Shown: positions 1 to 8,813, numbered from the stretch's first letter. The stretch is 30,067 nucleotides of DNA from Pseudomonadota bacterium (GCA_023390955.1 JAEWBW010000198.1:1-30067); one strand, 5' to 3'. The notes: generated from the letters alone by a model not told the origin. Program-made: numbers and translations.

Positions 1-283
1 AGTTGGGGGCGACCTGCGCCGGCGGCGCGGCGGCGGCATTGGGCTGCACCGGCGCCTGCCCGGGTTGCGCGCCGCCTTCGAGCAGCTTCAGGCGCTCCTC
101 AAGCTGGCGGTTGCGGTACTGCAGCTCTTCATTCTGGCCGGTGAGCTGGCGAAGCTGGTTCTCCAGCCGCTCGATCCGCAGCTCCGGATCGCCGTCATCG
201 GACTGCGCGAACGCGGGCGAGCACAGCGAGAGCAGCGCGGCGATCGCCACGGTGCCGAAAGTAGCCTGGAATCTGGATGACAT
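1..283 (-). CDS. cpoB: Cell division coordinator CpoB (YbgF), N-terminal part
   Basis: Periplasmic partner of the Tol-Pal complex; in E. coli CpoB links outer-membrane constriction to peptidoglycan synthesis. Only the first 94 codons are present because the window edge cuts the 3' part. The ATG at 283 opens a Sec signal peptide (residues 1-26, hydrophobic core AIAALLSL, cleavage after AFA). A coiled-coil heptad stretch rich in Glu, Arg, Leu and Gln follows (about residues 31-68, RIERLENQLRQL and on), then a Pro/Ala/Gln-rich linker. This is the trimerising N-terminal half of the family; the C-terminal TPR half lies outside. It sits downstream of pal in the same direction, the standard pal-ybgF order, although a terminator-like hairpin lies between them. 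Identification rests on the coiled coil plus context. Confidence 0.85.
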   Translation of the reverse strand, partial: MSSRFQATFGTVAIAALLSLCSPAFAQSDDGDPELRIERLENQLRQLTGQNEELQYRNRQLEERLKLLEGGAQPGQAPVQPNAAAAPPAQVAPN

Positions 284-390
284 CTTGTCCTGACGACGAA
301 ACCGACGCGGCGCATGGCGAAGCGCCGCACATTGAGCGAGGGAGTACGCCAAAACCGTGACTGCTACCAAGGGGTTTTCTAGACCGCCCC

Positions 391-423
391 GTAAAACGAA
401 ACCGGCGCCCGAGGGGGCGCCGG
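391..423 (-). terminator. Rho-independent terminator after pal
   Basis: A perfect 9-bp stem (402-410 pairs with 415-423) with loop GAGG is followed on the minus strand by the T-rich stretch TTTCGTTTT (393-401). It lies 40 bases past the pal stop and before cpoB, so it would end or attenuate pal transcription before cpoB. Confidence 0.75.
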
Positions 424-463
424 CATGATCCATGTCTGAAGCTGAACGGCGCCTGACTAAGCG

Positions 464-952
464 TCAGGAACTCGCGTTCAGGACGGTGACGGCGCGACGG
501 TTCTGCGACCAGCAGGAAATATCGTTACAGACCGCGACCGGCCGCTCCTTGCCGTAGGAGATCGTGCGCATGCGGTTCGCATCGATGCCGCGCGAGGCCA
601 GGAACGAACGCACCGACTGGGCGCGACGGGCGCCGAGCGCGATGTTGTATTCGCGGGTGCCGCGTTCGTCGGCGTGACCTTCGATGGTGAAGGAGTAGCG
701 CGGATAGTTCTGCAGCCACTGCGCCTGCTTCTCGAGCGTCACCATCGCCTGAGGGGTCAGGTCGGTCTGGTCGCTTTCGAAGAACACGCGGTCGCCGACA
801 TTGACGACGAAATCCTGCTGGCTACCCGGCGTCGCCGCGTTGGCCATTGCATCGGTTGCAGAATTCTTGTTGGCGCAGGCTCCCATCGACAGCGCGACTG
901 CGAGCACGGCAGCCAGCTTCAATCCCTGGAGGATACGCATAGGATGTTTCAT
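464..952 (-). CDS. pal: Peptidoglycan-associated lipoprotein Pal
   Basis: Outer-membrane lipoprotein that binds meso-diaminopimelate peptidoglycan and is recruited by TolB/TolA at the division site. The 162-residue protein has a lipoprotein signal peptide with the acylated Cys at residue 26 (MGAC). A short Ala/Asn-rich linker follows, then an OmpA-like domain from about residue 50 to the end. The mDAP-binding core is visible: GHADERGTREYNIALGARRA carries the conserved Asp and Arg. Two cysteines near the C-terminus (VCNDISCW) can form the disulfide typical of alphaproteobacterial Pal. Start and length match the family. Here pal is separated from tolB by two genes not normally part of the operon. 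Confidence 0.97.
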   Translation of the reverse strand: MKHPMRILQGLKLAAVLAVALSMGACANKNSATDAMANAATPGSQQDFVVNVGDRVFFESDQTDLTPQAMVTLEKQAQWLQNYPRYSFTIEGHADERGTREYNIALGARRAQSVRSFLASRGIDANRMRTISYGKERPVAVCNDISCWSQNRRAVTVLNASS

Positions 953-1249
953 TCCGGAGCCTCCACGCTCACGTTTCGTCCACTGCTGTCCGGTCTACAG
1001 GGGGTTGGTTAAGCGAACGTTCCGTCAACCTTGATGGGACGTTGCCTCGGCCGGTCAAATGCCCCCGATCGGCGAAAAGCAACCGCGATGGTTAATGGGT
1101 TGTAAATGTGGCGCGACGGTGAAGGCAAGCCGCGACATCCGGCAAAAACAGCTGTTTTGCTGGAACTTTAGCCTCGAGCCCTGGTCTTGCGCGGAGATGA
1201 ACGGCGGAACTGAGCGCTCAGGCGTTGTGAGCGCTTAGCCGTTTGAGCC
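953..1249. other. Intergenic region upstream of pal
   Basis: No convincing gene. It holds the presumed pal promoter, a 14-base perfect palindrome AAAACAGCTGTTTT (1145-1158) and a hairpin (AGCGCTCA at 1213-1220 with TGAGCGCT at 1228-1235). The hairpin lies just past the stop of the minus-strand gene ending at 1250 and may be its terminator, though it lacks a clear T run. Confidence 0.5.
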
Positions 1250-1978
1250 TCAGCCCTGTGCGCTGTCGGCGACGAGCACCGGACGCGGCGCGGCGGCGGC
1301 ACGGCGGTTGCCACGCTCGAACAGCATCCGCCGCTCGAACGCGCTGGAGCGCAGGAACGGATAACGTCCCAGCACCTTCTCGCGCACCGTCGGAAGGTGC
1401 GTGGCCAGCAGACCGACCGGCTTGACGAGGCCGGGATAGAGACGCGGCTCGGCCCAGGTCTCGTGCAGGAAGACCCGGCGATAGAACGCCTGGTGCTCGG
1501 GACGAATGATGGCGAGGCCATAATCGGCGTTGAAGTACACGCCCGCGGTCGAACCGAGACGCACGGTCACATAGGGCAATTCGGGGAAATGCCGGGCCTT
1601 GTCGGGATCGGCGACGAAACGGGTGGAATCGATGAACACCATGCCCTTGTCGAGCAAGGGATGCAGGATTTCGCCGAACAGTTCGACGGACGGCGACAGG
1701 CGCCATTCCGAGGTCAGGACGCTGATGCGGATCGAGCTGTAGAGTTCACCGTGGAGATAGACGCCGAAGGTCCAGGCGTTGGGCGCATCCTCGAACTGGT
1801 CCACGACCCGCTGCTCGGCGGACGCCTTGACGGCCCCTTCCCGCAAGTAAGCGCGATAACGGAGCCGGTAGATCTCTTCTTTTTCTTCCGGGGTCTCCGC
1901 GAGGCGGTAATCCACATGATCCATCGGGTCCCAGGACCGGGCCGAGATGGCCGGCTTGGGCTCGGCAGCGGACTTCAT
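1250..1978 (-). CDS. LuxI/FeeM-like acyltransferase-fold protein (N-acyl amino acid or acyl-homoserine lactone synthase superfamily)
   Basis: The 242-residue soluble protein has no signal peptide. It carries the spaced residues of the autoinducer-synthase/GNAT fold: Arg-Tyr near residue 40 (YRLRYRAYL), acidic residues D60 and D64 (VVDQFED), an Arg at 84 after a beta strand (SSIRIS), and IDSTRF at 116-121, which resembles the E-x-S-R-F signature of LuxI. Members of this superfamily move an acyl chain from acyl-carrier protein to an amino acid or SAM. FeeM, an N-acyl-tyrosine synthase, is the better size and motif match, but the substrate cannot be read from sequence. The C-terminal 20 residues are Ala/Arg-rich and probably disordered. 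It lies between the c-di-GMP enzyme and pal, with a CtrA-type box just upstream. Confidence 0.65.
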   Translation of the reverse strand: MKSAAEPKPAISARSWDPMDHVDYRLAETPEEKEEIYRLRYRAYLREGAVKASAEQRVVDQFEDAPNAWTFGVYLHGELYSSIRISVLTSEWRLSPSVELFGEILHPLLDKGMVFIDSTRFVADPDKARHFPELPYVTVRLGSTAGVYFNADYGLAIIRPEHQAFYRRVFLHETWAEPRLYPGLVKPVGLLATHLPTVREKVLGRYPFLRSSAFERRMLFERGNRRAAAAPRPVLVADSAQG

Positions 1979-2026
1979 GCGGTACTCCCAACCAATTCCA
2001 GCAACTTTTGCGCGTACGACGAATTC

Positions 2027-2042
2027 TTAACACCTTCTTAAC
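2027..2042. promoter_or_regulatory. CtrA-type binding site
   Basis: TTAA, seven bases, TTAAC: a perfect match to the CtrA full-site consensus of alphaproteobacteria. It is centred about 55 bases upstream of the ATG at 1978, where promoter control is expected. Binding is inferred. Confidence 0.6.
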
Positions 2043-2139
2043 CAGGGTGCAACGCATTCAAATTGTTAGGGTTAACCCCGTAATCCTACGGAGCGAGTTG
2101 TAAGACTTTGGGCGCACGGGACTTTTCGGAAGGATCCGG

Positions 2140-4515
2140 TCAGGCGATCGAGCGGGAGCCGACGACATGGAGCGCCGGCTCATCGGGGCGCCGGCCGTGC
2201 GAGGCAGCCAGCAGCTGGCGCATCCGCACCGCGGGCACCGGGCGGCTGAACAAATAGCCCTGCGCCTCGGTGATGGTGCCGTCAGCGCTGATCAGCTCGA
2301 GCTGCTCGTTGGTCTCGATGCCCTCGACCACGACCGACATGCCGAGATCGGCCGACAGCCGCGCCACGCCGCGCAGCAGGGTCAGCGGACGGTCGGTGTC
2401 GATGCCTTCGAGGAACGAGCGGTCGATCTTCACCTTCTGCAGCGGGAAATTGTGCAGGTAGCTGAGGCTCGAATAGCCGGTGCCGAAATCGTCGAGCGAG
2501 ATGCGGACGCCGAGCGCGTGGAGTTGGGACAGGATGTCGTGGGTCAGCTGGGTGTTGCGCAGCAGCGAGGATTCCGTGATCTCGATGTCCAGGCGATGCG
2601 CCGGCAGGCCCGACACTTCGAGCGCATAGCGAATCTCGCTGAGGACGTCGCGCTGGTGGAACTGCTGCGGCGAGAAGTTGACCGCGACGCTGACATTGCC
2701 CGGCCACTTCATGCATTCCAGGCACGCCCGCCGCAGGATCCAGCGGCCGAGATCGACGATAAGGCCCATGTCCTCGGCGACGGGAATGATATCGACCGGC
2801 GAAACCGTGCCGCGCACCGGATGATTCCAGCGCAGCAGCGCCTCGCAGGTGGTGATCTTGCCGGACTTCAGATTGACCAGCGGCTGGTAAAACAGCTCGA
2901 ACTCCTCGTTCGCCAGCGCCTTGCGCAGGTCGAGCTCGAGGATGCGGCGGGCTTCCAGGGTGGCCGCCATCTCGTCGCGGAAGAAGCAGAAGGTGCCGCG
3001 GCCGTCGGCCTTGGCGCGATAGAGCGCCATGTCGGCGTTCTTCAGCAGCGTGTCGGCGCTGCTGCCCTCCGGCGAGGTCAGCGCGATGCCGACGCTGGCG
3101 CCGATCTCGACCAGGTGATTGTCGATGCGATAGCGCTCGCTCAGCCGCTCGACGATGCGGCGGGCGAGCGCCGCGGCGTCCTCGGGCGCGGTGATGTTCT
3201 GCTGGAACACGACGAACTCGTCGCCGCCGAAGCGTGCGACGAAGTCTTCGGGGCGCAGCATCTCGCGCAGCCGGTTGGCGACTGCGCACAGGAGCTGGTC
3301 GCCGCAGGGATGTCCCAGCGTGTCGTTGACCTGCTTGAACTGGTCGAGGTCGATGAACAGCAGCGCCGAGAGACGCTCGGCGTTCTGCGGAAGCGCCAGG
3401 AAGCCCTCGATCTCGTCGCGGAAGCTGACGCGATTGGGCAGCGCCGTGAGCTCGTCATAGCGCGCCAGATGGCTGATCTTGGCCTCGGCGTTGGTGCGCT
3501 CGGTGATGTCCTCGAGCAGCAGCACGGTGCCGCCGCCGGCCATCGGCTGGAAGGTCCAGGCCAGCGTGCGCCCGCGGCTCAGGTCGGGATCGGCGGTGAC
3601 GATCTCCTTCATCTCCGCGTGCTCGATCTCGACCAGCAGCAGATTGCCGCTCTCCGCCGAGATCGACCCTGCGGCGACGCAGGCCGAAATGATGTCGGCG
3701 GCGCTGGCGCCGCGCCGGGTGAAATTCTCGGACAGCAGCATCAGCTCGCTGAAGCGGTGGTTCATCACCGCGAGCCGCCCGTCGGCGCGGAACATGCACA
3801 GGCCATGCGGCATGTTGTTCAGCGCGGTGTCGAACTGGCCGGCCAGCGCCGCCTCGCGCTCGCGCGCGACCAGGGCCTGGACGAAGATGCGCTGCAGGTT
3901 GGTGGAGATGCCGCGCAGCGCCGCGAAGAACACGGCGCAGACGATCGACAGGCCGATGTAATAGGGCGTGCCGTGCATTGCCAGCGCGATCGAGGTCGGA
4001 CCGCAGCCGAGCGCGACCTGAAGGTGGTAGATCCAGGGGCGACCATAGGTGCGGCCGACGCCGGCCGAGATGTAGCCCGTGGTGACGGTGAGACAGATCA
4101 TGTGAACGACGGCATCGTCGGTCGCGAGCAAGGCGGTCGTGCACCAGACGCCGAGCGACAAGGCATAGAGCAGCGCACCGACCTGGTAGCGGATCTCCCA
4201 GTTGGCGGCTTCATTCGCCGTCAACACCGACTTGCGCGTCATGTACCAGTTCATGTCGACGGCACGGGCGACGCCGATGACCGTCAGCGCTGCGACGCAG
4301 AACCACAGCGCCAGCAAATCCGTCTTGAATGCAGTCATGCCGGCCGCAAGCGCAACCAGAGCCGCGCCGGCGAACAGCGGCACGGGGTTCTGGAAGAGCG
4401 AATCGATCAGCGCCGCGTAGATTGACGGCGATACTTTCTGATCGGGCTCTCCGCTCTGGCTTACGAGCTGCATTTTCTTTGTACGCGTTCCTGTTTCGCG
4501 CGTACTTTTACCCAC
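2140..4515 (-). CDS. Membrane-bound bifunctional GGDEF-EAL protein (diguanylate cyclase/phosphodiesterase)
   Basis: Makes and/or degrades cyclic di-GMP at the inner membrane. The 791 residues comprise a hydrophobic region with about five to six membrane segments (43-205), a short coiled linker, a PAS-like domain (about 225-340), GGDEF (345-515) and EAL (525-775). The cyclase signature is intact (GGDEF at 430-434), with the inhibitory I-site RPED at 421-424. The phosphodiesterase residues are also intact: EAL at 558-560, NFSPQQF, ITES, DDFGTG at 675-680, K696, EGIE near 731 and Q752. Both activities are therefore chemically possible. The listed start is GTG; an ATG 14 codons downstream (4473) is an equally good alternative. 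It lies between tolB and the LuxI-like gene, all on one strand. Confidence 0.93.
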   Translation of the reverse strand: MGKSTRETGTRTKKMQLVSQSGEPDQKVSPSIYAALIDSLFQNPVPLFAGAALVALAAGMTAFKTDLLALWFCVAALTVIGVARAVDMNWYMTRKSVLTANEAANWEIRYQVGALLYALSLGVWCTTALLATDDAVVHMICLTVTTGYISAGVGRTYGRPWIYHLQVALGCGPTSIALAMHGTPYYIGLSIVCAVFFAALRGISTNLQRIFVQALVAREREAALAGQFDTALNNMPHGLCMFRADGRLAVMNHRFSELMLLSENFTRRGASAADIISACVAAGSISAESGNLLLVEIEHAEMKEIVTADPDLSRGRTLAWTFQPMAGGGTVLLLEDITERTNAEAKISHLARYDELTALPNRVSFRDEIEGFLALPQNAERLSALLFIDLDQFKQVNDTLGHPCGDQLLCAVANRLREMLRPEDFVARFGGDEFVVFQQNITAPEDAAALARRIVERLSERYRIDNHLVEIGASVGIALTSPEGSSADTLLKNADMALYRAKADGRGTFCFFRDEMAATLEARRILELDLRKALANEEFELFYQPLVNLKSGKITTCEALLRWNHPVRGTVSPVDIIPVAEDMGLIVDLGRWILRRACLECMKWPGNVSVAVNFSPQQFHQRDVLSEIRYALEVSGLPAHRLDIEITESSLLRNTQLTHDILSQLHALGVRISLDDFGTGYSSLSYLHNFPLQKVKIDRSFLEGIDTDRPLTLLRGVARLSADLGMSVVVEGIETNEQLELISADGTITEAQGYLFSRPVPAVRMRQLLAASHGRRPDEPALHVVGSRSIA

Positions 4516-4605
4516 CCGAGATGAAGTCTTTCTGAGGGAACATCGTTAAAGTCGCGTTGTTTTTCGGTGTTTGCGAACCTGTTTCTGCCGAAAAATCAAG
4601 CAACT

Positions 4606-4620
4606 CGGCAAGCCTTGCCG
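4606..4620. repeat. Short inverted repeat upstream of the GGDEF-EAL gene
   Basis: CGGCAAG, one base, CTTGCCG forms a perfect 7-base dyad about 90 bases upstream of the GTG start, in a 209-base gap that otherwise shows no gene. It may be an operator; no factor can be assigned. Confidence 0.35.
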
Positions 4621-4691
4621 GGCGCAAGGTGAACGAAACCTTGACGCGAATGTAGAATTCGAAAAAAATCTTGCGTTGCTTTGTCGGCACA

Positions 4692-4714
4692 TCGCGCGTC
4701 AAACGACCGCGCGA
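4692..4714 (-). terminator. Possible weak terminator after tolB
   Basis: A 7-bp stem (TCGCGCG at 4692-4698 with CGCGCGA at 4708-4714) with a 9-base loop lies 10 bases past the tolB stop. The T run TTTTTTT comes only some 20 bases later, so termination may be weak or absent. Confidence 0.35.
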
Positions 4715-4724
4715 TGAAACGAGC

Positions 4725-6080
4725 TCAGCCCGAGGTCGACGACAGCAGCGGCGACCAGGCCGGATCGGACGCGTAACCCGGCGTCGGAACCTTCTGCTCG
4801 TTGCGCCCTGAAATGTCGACGCTGAACAGCGACGGTCCGCCGCTGCCGCCGGGATCGCGGAAGAACATCACGACGCGGCCGTTCGGCGAGAAGGTCGGCC
4901 CCTCGTTGTGATAGCCCGAGGTGAGGATACGCTCGCCGGAACCGTCCGGCTTCATGATGCCGATCGCGAACTGTCCGCCGCCCTGCTTGGTGAAGGCGAT
5001 GTAGTCGCCGCGCGGCGACCACACCGGCGTCGAGTAGCTGCCGCTGTTATCGTCCTTGGAGAAGGAGATGCGCTGCGCGGCACCGCCGCCGGCCGGCATC
5101 ACGTAGATCTGCGACCTGCCGCCGCGATCGGATTCGAAGCAGATGCGGGCGCCGTCGGGCGAATAGGACGGCGAGGTGTCGATCGCCGGCGTGTCGGTGA
5201 GCCGCGTGGTCGCACGCGAGCGCAGATCCATCACGAACAGGTTGGAATTGCCGCCCTGCTGCAGGCTCATGATGACGCGCTGGCCATCCGGCGAGAAGCG
5301 CGGCGCAAAGGTCATGCCGGGGAAATTGCCGACGGTGTCGCGCTGGCCGGTCTCGATATTGTAGAGATAGACCTTCGGATCGCCCTGGCCGTACTCCATG
5401 TAGGTGATCTCTTGCGAGTTCGGCGAGAAGCGCGGCGTCAGCACCAGGTCGGAGCCGCGGGTCAGGTAGCGCACATTGGCGCCGTCCTGGTCCATGATCG
5501 CGAGCCGCTTGACGCGGCGCTCCTTCGAGCCGGTCTCGTCGACGAAAACCACGCGGCTGTCGAAATAGCCCTTCTCACCAGTGAGGCGTTCGTAGATCTG
5601 GTCGGAGATGATGTGGGCGATGCGGCGCCAGTATTCCGGCGAGGTGAAATATTGCTGGCCGGTGAGCTGCTGGCCGGAGACGACGTCCCACAGGCGGAAT
5701 TCGGCCTTGAGCCGGCCGTCGGGCTGGCGCGTCATGCGGCCGGTGACGAGCGCCTGCGCGTTGATCTGCTTCCAGCTCTGGAATTGCGGCGCGACGTCGA
5801 TGTTGGTGATGCGCTCGAGATAGGCGGCCTGGTCGATCGGAGCGAACAGGCCCGAGCGCTTCAGATTGTTGGTGATGACCTGCGTCACACCGGCGCTGAC
5901 CTCGCCGTCGGACGGCGAGCCCGCGACGAAGTTCGGGATCGCGATCGGGATCGGCTGGAATGCGCTCGGATCGACCTTGAGGCGATCCTGCGCGAACGCG
6001 GAGCGACCTGCGAGCAGGCCTGCGGTCGAGCCCGCGGCAACGATGAAATGACGGCGCGTCAGCAATGGCATCTTGTTCAT
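4725..6080 (-). CDS. tolB: Tol-Pal system beta-propeller protein TolB
   Basis: Periplasmic protein that shuttles between Pal and TolA. The open frame extends further upstream, but the ATG at 6080 (20 bases after the tolA stop) gives a proper signal peptide and a 451-residue product of normal length. The signal carries a twin-arginine motif (TRRHFIVAA) and a cleavage site after AFA. Mature residues hold the TolB N-terminal domain (PIAIPNF onward, about 35-165). A six-bladed propeller of PD40-like repeats follows, with recurring PRFSPD / PSYSPDG / PVWSPRGD motifs to about residue 440. It follows tolQ-tolR-tolA in one operon. The Tat-like signal is unusual, since E. coli TolB uses Sec. Confidence 0.96.
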   Translation of the reverse strand: MNKMPLLTRRHFIVAAGSTAGLLAGRSAFAQDRLKVDPSAFQPIPIAIPNFVAGSPSDGEVSAGVTQVITNNLKRSGLFAPIDQAAYLERITNIDVAPQFQSWKQINAQALVTGRMTRQPDGRLKAEFRLWDVVSGQQLTGQQYFTSPEYWRRIAHIISDQIYERLTGEKGYFDSRVVFVDETGSKERRVKRLAIMDQDGANVRYLTRGSDLVLTPRFSPNSQEITYMEYGQGDPKVYLYNIETGQRDTVGNFPGMTFAPRFSPDGQRVIMSLQQGGNSNLFVMDLRSRATTRLTDTPAIDTSPSYSPDGARICFESDRGGRSQIYVMPAGGGAAQRISFSKDDNSGSYSTPVWSPRGDYIAFTKQGGGQFAIGIMKPDGSGERILTSGYHNEGPTFSPNGRVVMFFRDPGGSGGPSLFSVDISGRNEQKVPTPGYASDPAWSPLLSSTSG

Positions 6081-6100
6081 CTGAGCTATTCTTTTCACGT

Positions 6101-7051
6101 TCACAGCATGTCTTTGAGGCCGAACGTCATCGGAATGAATTTCCAGGTGTCGTATTGCGCCTTCGGCAGGAATGCGTAGGCCTGACACTCCTCGACCGCC
6201 CGCCGCGCGCTCTCGCCCAGCGCGTTGGCGACCGAGCGCGACGGTCCACGCACGGCGACGATGGTCGGTGACGCAGCCACGGTACCGTCCGGACGCATCT
6301 GGATGTCGATGTCGACCTCGAACTGATCGGCGTCCTGGCCGTTATACGGGAAGCGGAAGCAGCGCCGGACCGCCGTGACGAAAGCGCCCTTCCAGGTCGC
6401 GACGATCGCGGTGTCCTTGCCGTGCTGCGTGCCCAGCGCATTGGTCGTGTTCTGGGTCGCCCCCGTCATCTCGTGACGCGTCGGATCGCGCTTGTCCTCG
6501 AGCTTCGCCATGATGTCCATCGGATTGAACGGACGGTCCTTCGGCTTCGGCGGCTGAGGCTTGGCTTCCTGCTTCGGCGGCGGAGGCGGCTTCTTTTCCT
6601 TCTCCGGCTTGTTCAGGGCGTCGGCGATCGGATCGACCTTCTCCTTCTCGGGCTTCTTGTCGGCCTGCTTGGTCTCGTCCTTGGGCTTGGTCTCCTGGAC
6701 GGGCTTTGGCGGATCCGGCTTCTTCTCGACGGGCTTCTCCTCCGGCTTCGGCGGCGGCGGAGTCGTATTGGTCTGGATCAGCTCCTTCTTGGTGGTGATC
6801 TTGCCCTGGGACTCCTCGGGCGGCGTCACCTCCGGGGCGACCTTGTCGACCTTCGGCTTCTGCTTGTCTTTCTCTGCGGTCTGAATGCCGGCCGTCGCCT
6901 TGGCGGGCTGATCCATCGAGATCTCGACCGGAATGATGGATTCTTCGGGGATCTCGAGCGCGCGCGAGCTAAAGGACACCAGCCCCCAGCCGATCACGAG
7001 GACGTGGAGGACGATCGACGCAACAACTGTCTTGTCGACGTTGAGCTTCAT
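6101..7051 (-). CDS. tolA: Tol-Pal system protein TolA
   Basis: Inner-membrane protein that spans the periplasm and couples TolQR motor energy to TolB/Pal. The 316 residues comprise one N-terminal membrane helix (about 9-28, with the SxxLHxxLxxW-like pattern SIVLHVLVIGWG). A long Pro/Lys/Glu-rich periplasmic stalk follows (about 50-190), then a C-terminal globular domain (about 215-316) with the TonB/TolA-type VRRCFRFPYNG and the IDIQMRPDGTV strand. The stalk is Pro/Lys-rich rather than the Ala-rich helix of E. coli TolA, as is common in this order. Its ATG overlaps the tolR stop by four bases (ATGA), implying translational coupling. Confidence 0.95.
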   Translation of the reverse strand: MKLNVDKTVVASIVLHVLVIGWGLVSFSSRALEIPEESIIPVEISMDQPAKATAGIQTAEKDKQKPKVDKVAPEVTPPEESQGKITTKKELIQTNTTPPPPKPEEKPVEKKPDPPKPVQETKPKDETKQADKKPEKEKVDPIADALNKPEKEKKPPPPPKQEAKPQPPKPKDRPFNPMDIMAKLEDKRDPTRHEMTGATQNTTNALGTQHGKDTAIVATWKGAFVTAVRRCFRFPYNGQDADQFEVDIDIQMRPDGTVAASPTIVAVRGPSRSVANALGESARRAVEECQAYAFLPKAQYDTWKFIPMTFGLKDML

Positions 7052-7518
7052 CCCTGCTCCGGGATAATCACGATATTGGCCTTGAAGCCGGCGGCACGCA
7101 CCTGCCCCAGCAGCTTCATCATGTCGGTATAGCAGACGTCCTTGTCGCCGCGGAGATAGACCACCCGCTCGGCGTCGGAACGCGTTTCCTTGATCGCCTC
7201 GATCTTGGCCTGGATCTCGGCGGGCGCGATCGGCGCATCGCCCAGATACAATTCCACGTTCGAGTTGCAGCCGCCGGTGGTCCGCTTCACCGACAACGTC
7301 AGCGGCGGCGCGTTCGACGAGACCGACTTGCCGCCGGTTGCGATCGGCAGGTCGATGTCGATGTTCGACGTCATCAGGGGCGCTGCGACCATGAAGATGA
7401 TCAGCAGCACCAGCATCACGTCGACCATCGGCGTGACGTTGATTTCGGCCATGACCGATTTGCGCCCGCCGCCGCGACGGCGACCGCCGCCTCCGGAGCT
7501 CGCTACGTTCATTGCCAT
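7048..7518 (-). CDS. tolR: Tol-Pal system protein TolR (ExbD family)
   Basis: Subunit of the proton-driven TolQR motor. The 156 residues begin with a Gly/Arg-rich cytosolic tail. A single membrane helix follows (about residues 30-50, MVDVMLVLLIIFMVAAP) containing the essential membrane Asp, and then a periplasmic ExbD/TolR domain. The periplasmic part carries two cysteines (GGCNS and DVCYTD), which could pair. The gene starts 36 bases after tolQ and overlaps tolA by four bases. Confidence 0.96.
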   Translation of the reverse strand: MAMNVASSGGGGRRRGGGRKSVMAEINVTPMVDVMLVLLIIFMVAAPLMTSNIDIDLPIATGGKSVSSNAPPLTLSVKRTTGGCNSNVELYLGDAPIAPAEIQAKIEAIKETRSDAERVVYLRGDKDVCYTDMMKLLGQVRAAGFKANIVIIPEQG

Positions 7519-7554
7519 GATCTGGTGCTCACGATCGCCGTCACTCCAGTCCCC

Positions 7555-8271
<717 letters not shown>

Positions 8272-8813
8272 AGGCAGTATCCTCTCAAGGCGATCGATCC
8301 AAAGCGACCGGTCCAATCCCTCCGGAAGCAAAAGGGCTGCCGGGTTCCCAAACGCCGCGCATCCCCACGCGGCCAGCAAGCCTGCACAAAGCCAAGTCTG
8401 CTCAAAGCTTGATCTTTTTGGGTTGTAGAGGCCCGCCGAAGCCGGGCGTCTGCATTCCCTGCCAAGATGTCAAAACTAAGGGCCTGATGCGCGACTTACC
8501 GCCTTTTACCAGACGCCGATGATAGTTAATGCGCGGTTACCACGGCGGAATTTGGCTGCGGGAAAGAGAGGCAAGCCATGGGGTTGGGCGCGGGGTTGGC
8601 CGCCCGACAAGGGCGCTGACGGCTCCGGACTCGGTCAGTTCCCTCCCCCCTTGCGGGGGAGGGCTAGGGAGAGGGGTCCACACGGGGACTCTGCCTGGCT
8701 GACCCATCGACACCATTTCGGGGGCTACCCCTCTCCCCCGCCCTCCCCCGCAAGGGGGGAGGGAGCGCAGCCGTGCCCGTGGCTGTCCTCTCACTACTTC
8801 TGTTTCGACACCC
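8272..8813. other. Intergenic region with the tolQ upstream region and a long palindromic repeat
   Basis: No supportable gene in 542 bases. The part next to tolQ contains a minus-strand TTGACA (8468-8473) that may be a -35 element, but no convincing -10 follows at 17 bases. The other half is occupied by the inverted repeat at 8641-8763. Confidence 0.6.
8641..8763. repeat. Long inverted repeat (mosaic palindromic element)
   Basis: Arms of 37 bases (8641-8677 and 8727-8763) are inverted copies with two mismatches, separated by 49 bases. Each arm also contains its own small hairpin (CCCTCCCCC, CTTG loop, then GGGGGAGGG). The core (ccccttgcggggga) recurs in the element at 18923-19074, so this is a dispersed family. 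It ends about 50 bases from the stop of the neighbouring SDR and could form a very stable RNA structure. Confidence 0.85.

Noticed and set aside
2167..4425. A 752-codon plus-strand frame opposite the c-di-GMP enzyme
   Set aside because: It is a mirror of a GC-rich coding gene, with low-complexity Ala/Arg/Gln-rich sequence; the minus-strand gene has intact domains.
4508..4702. A 64-codon minus-strand frame just upstream of the GGDEF-EAL gene
   Set aside because: It overlaps that gene's start, resembles no family and fits a promoter region better.
8440..8480. A TGGCAG...TGCA sequence in front of tolQ as a sigma-54 promoter
   Set aside because: The GG-to-GC spacing is 8 instead of 10 bases.
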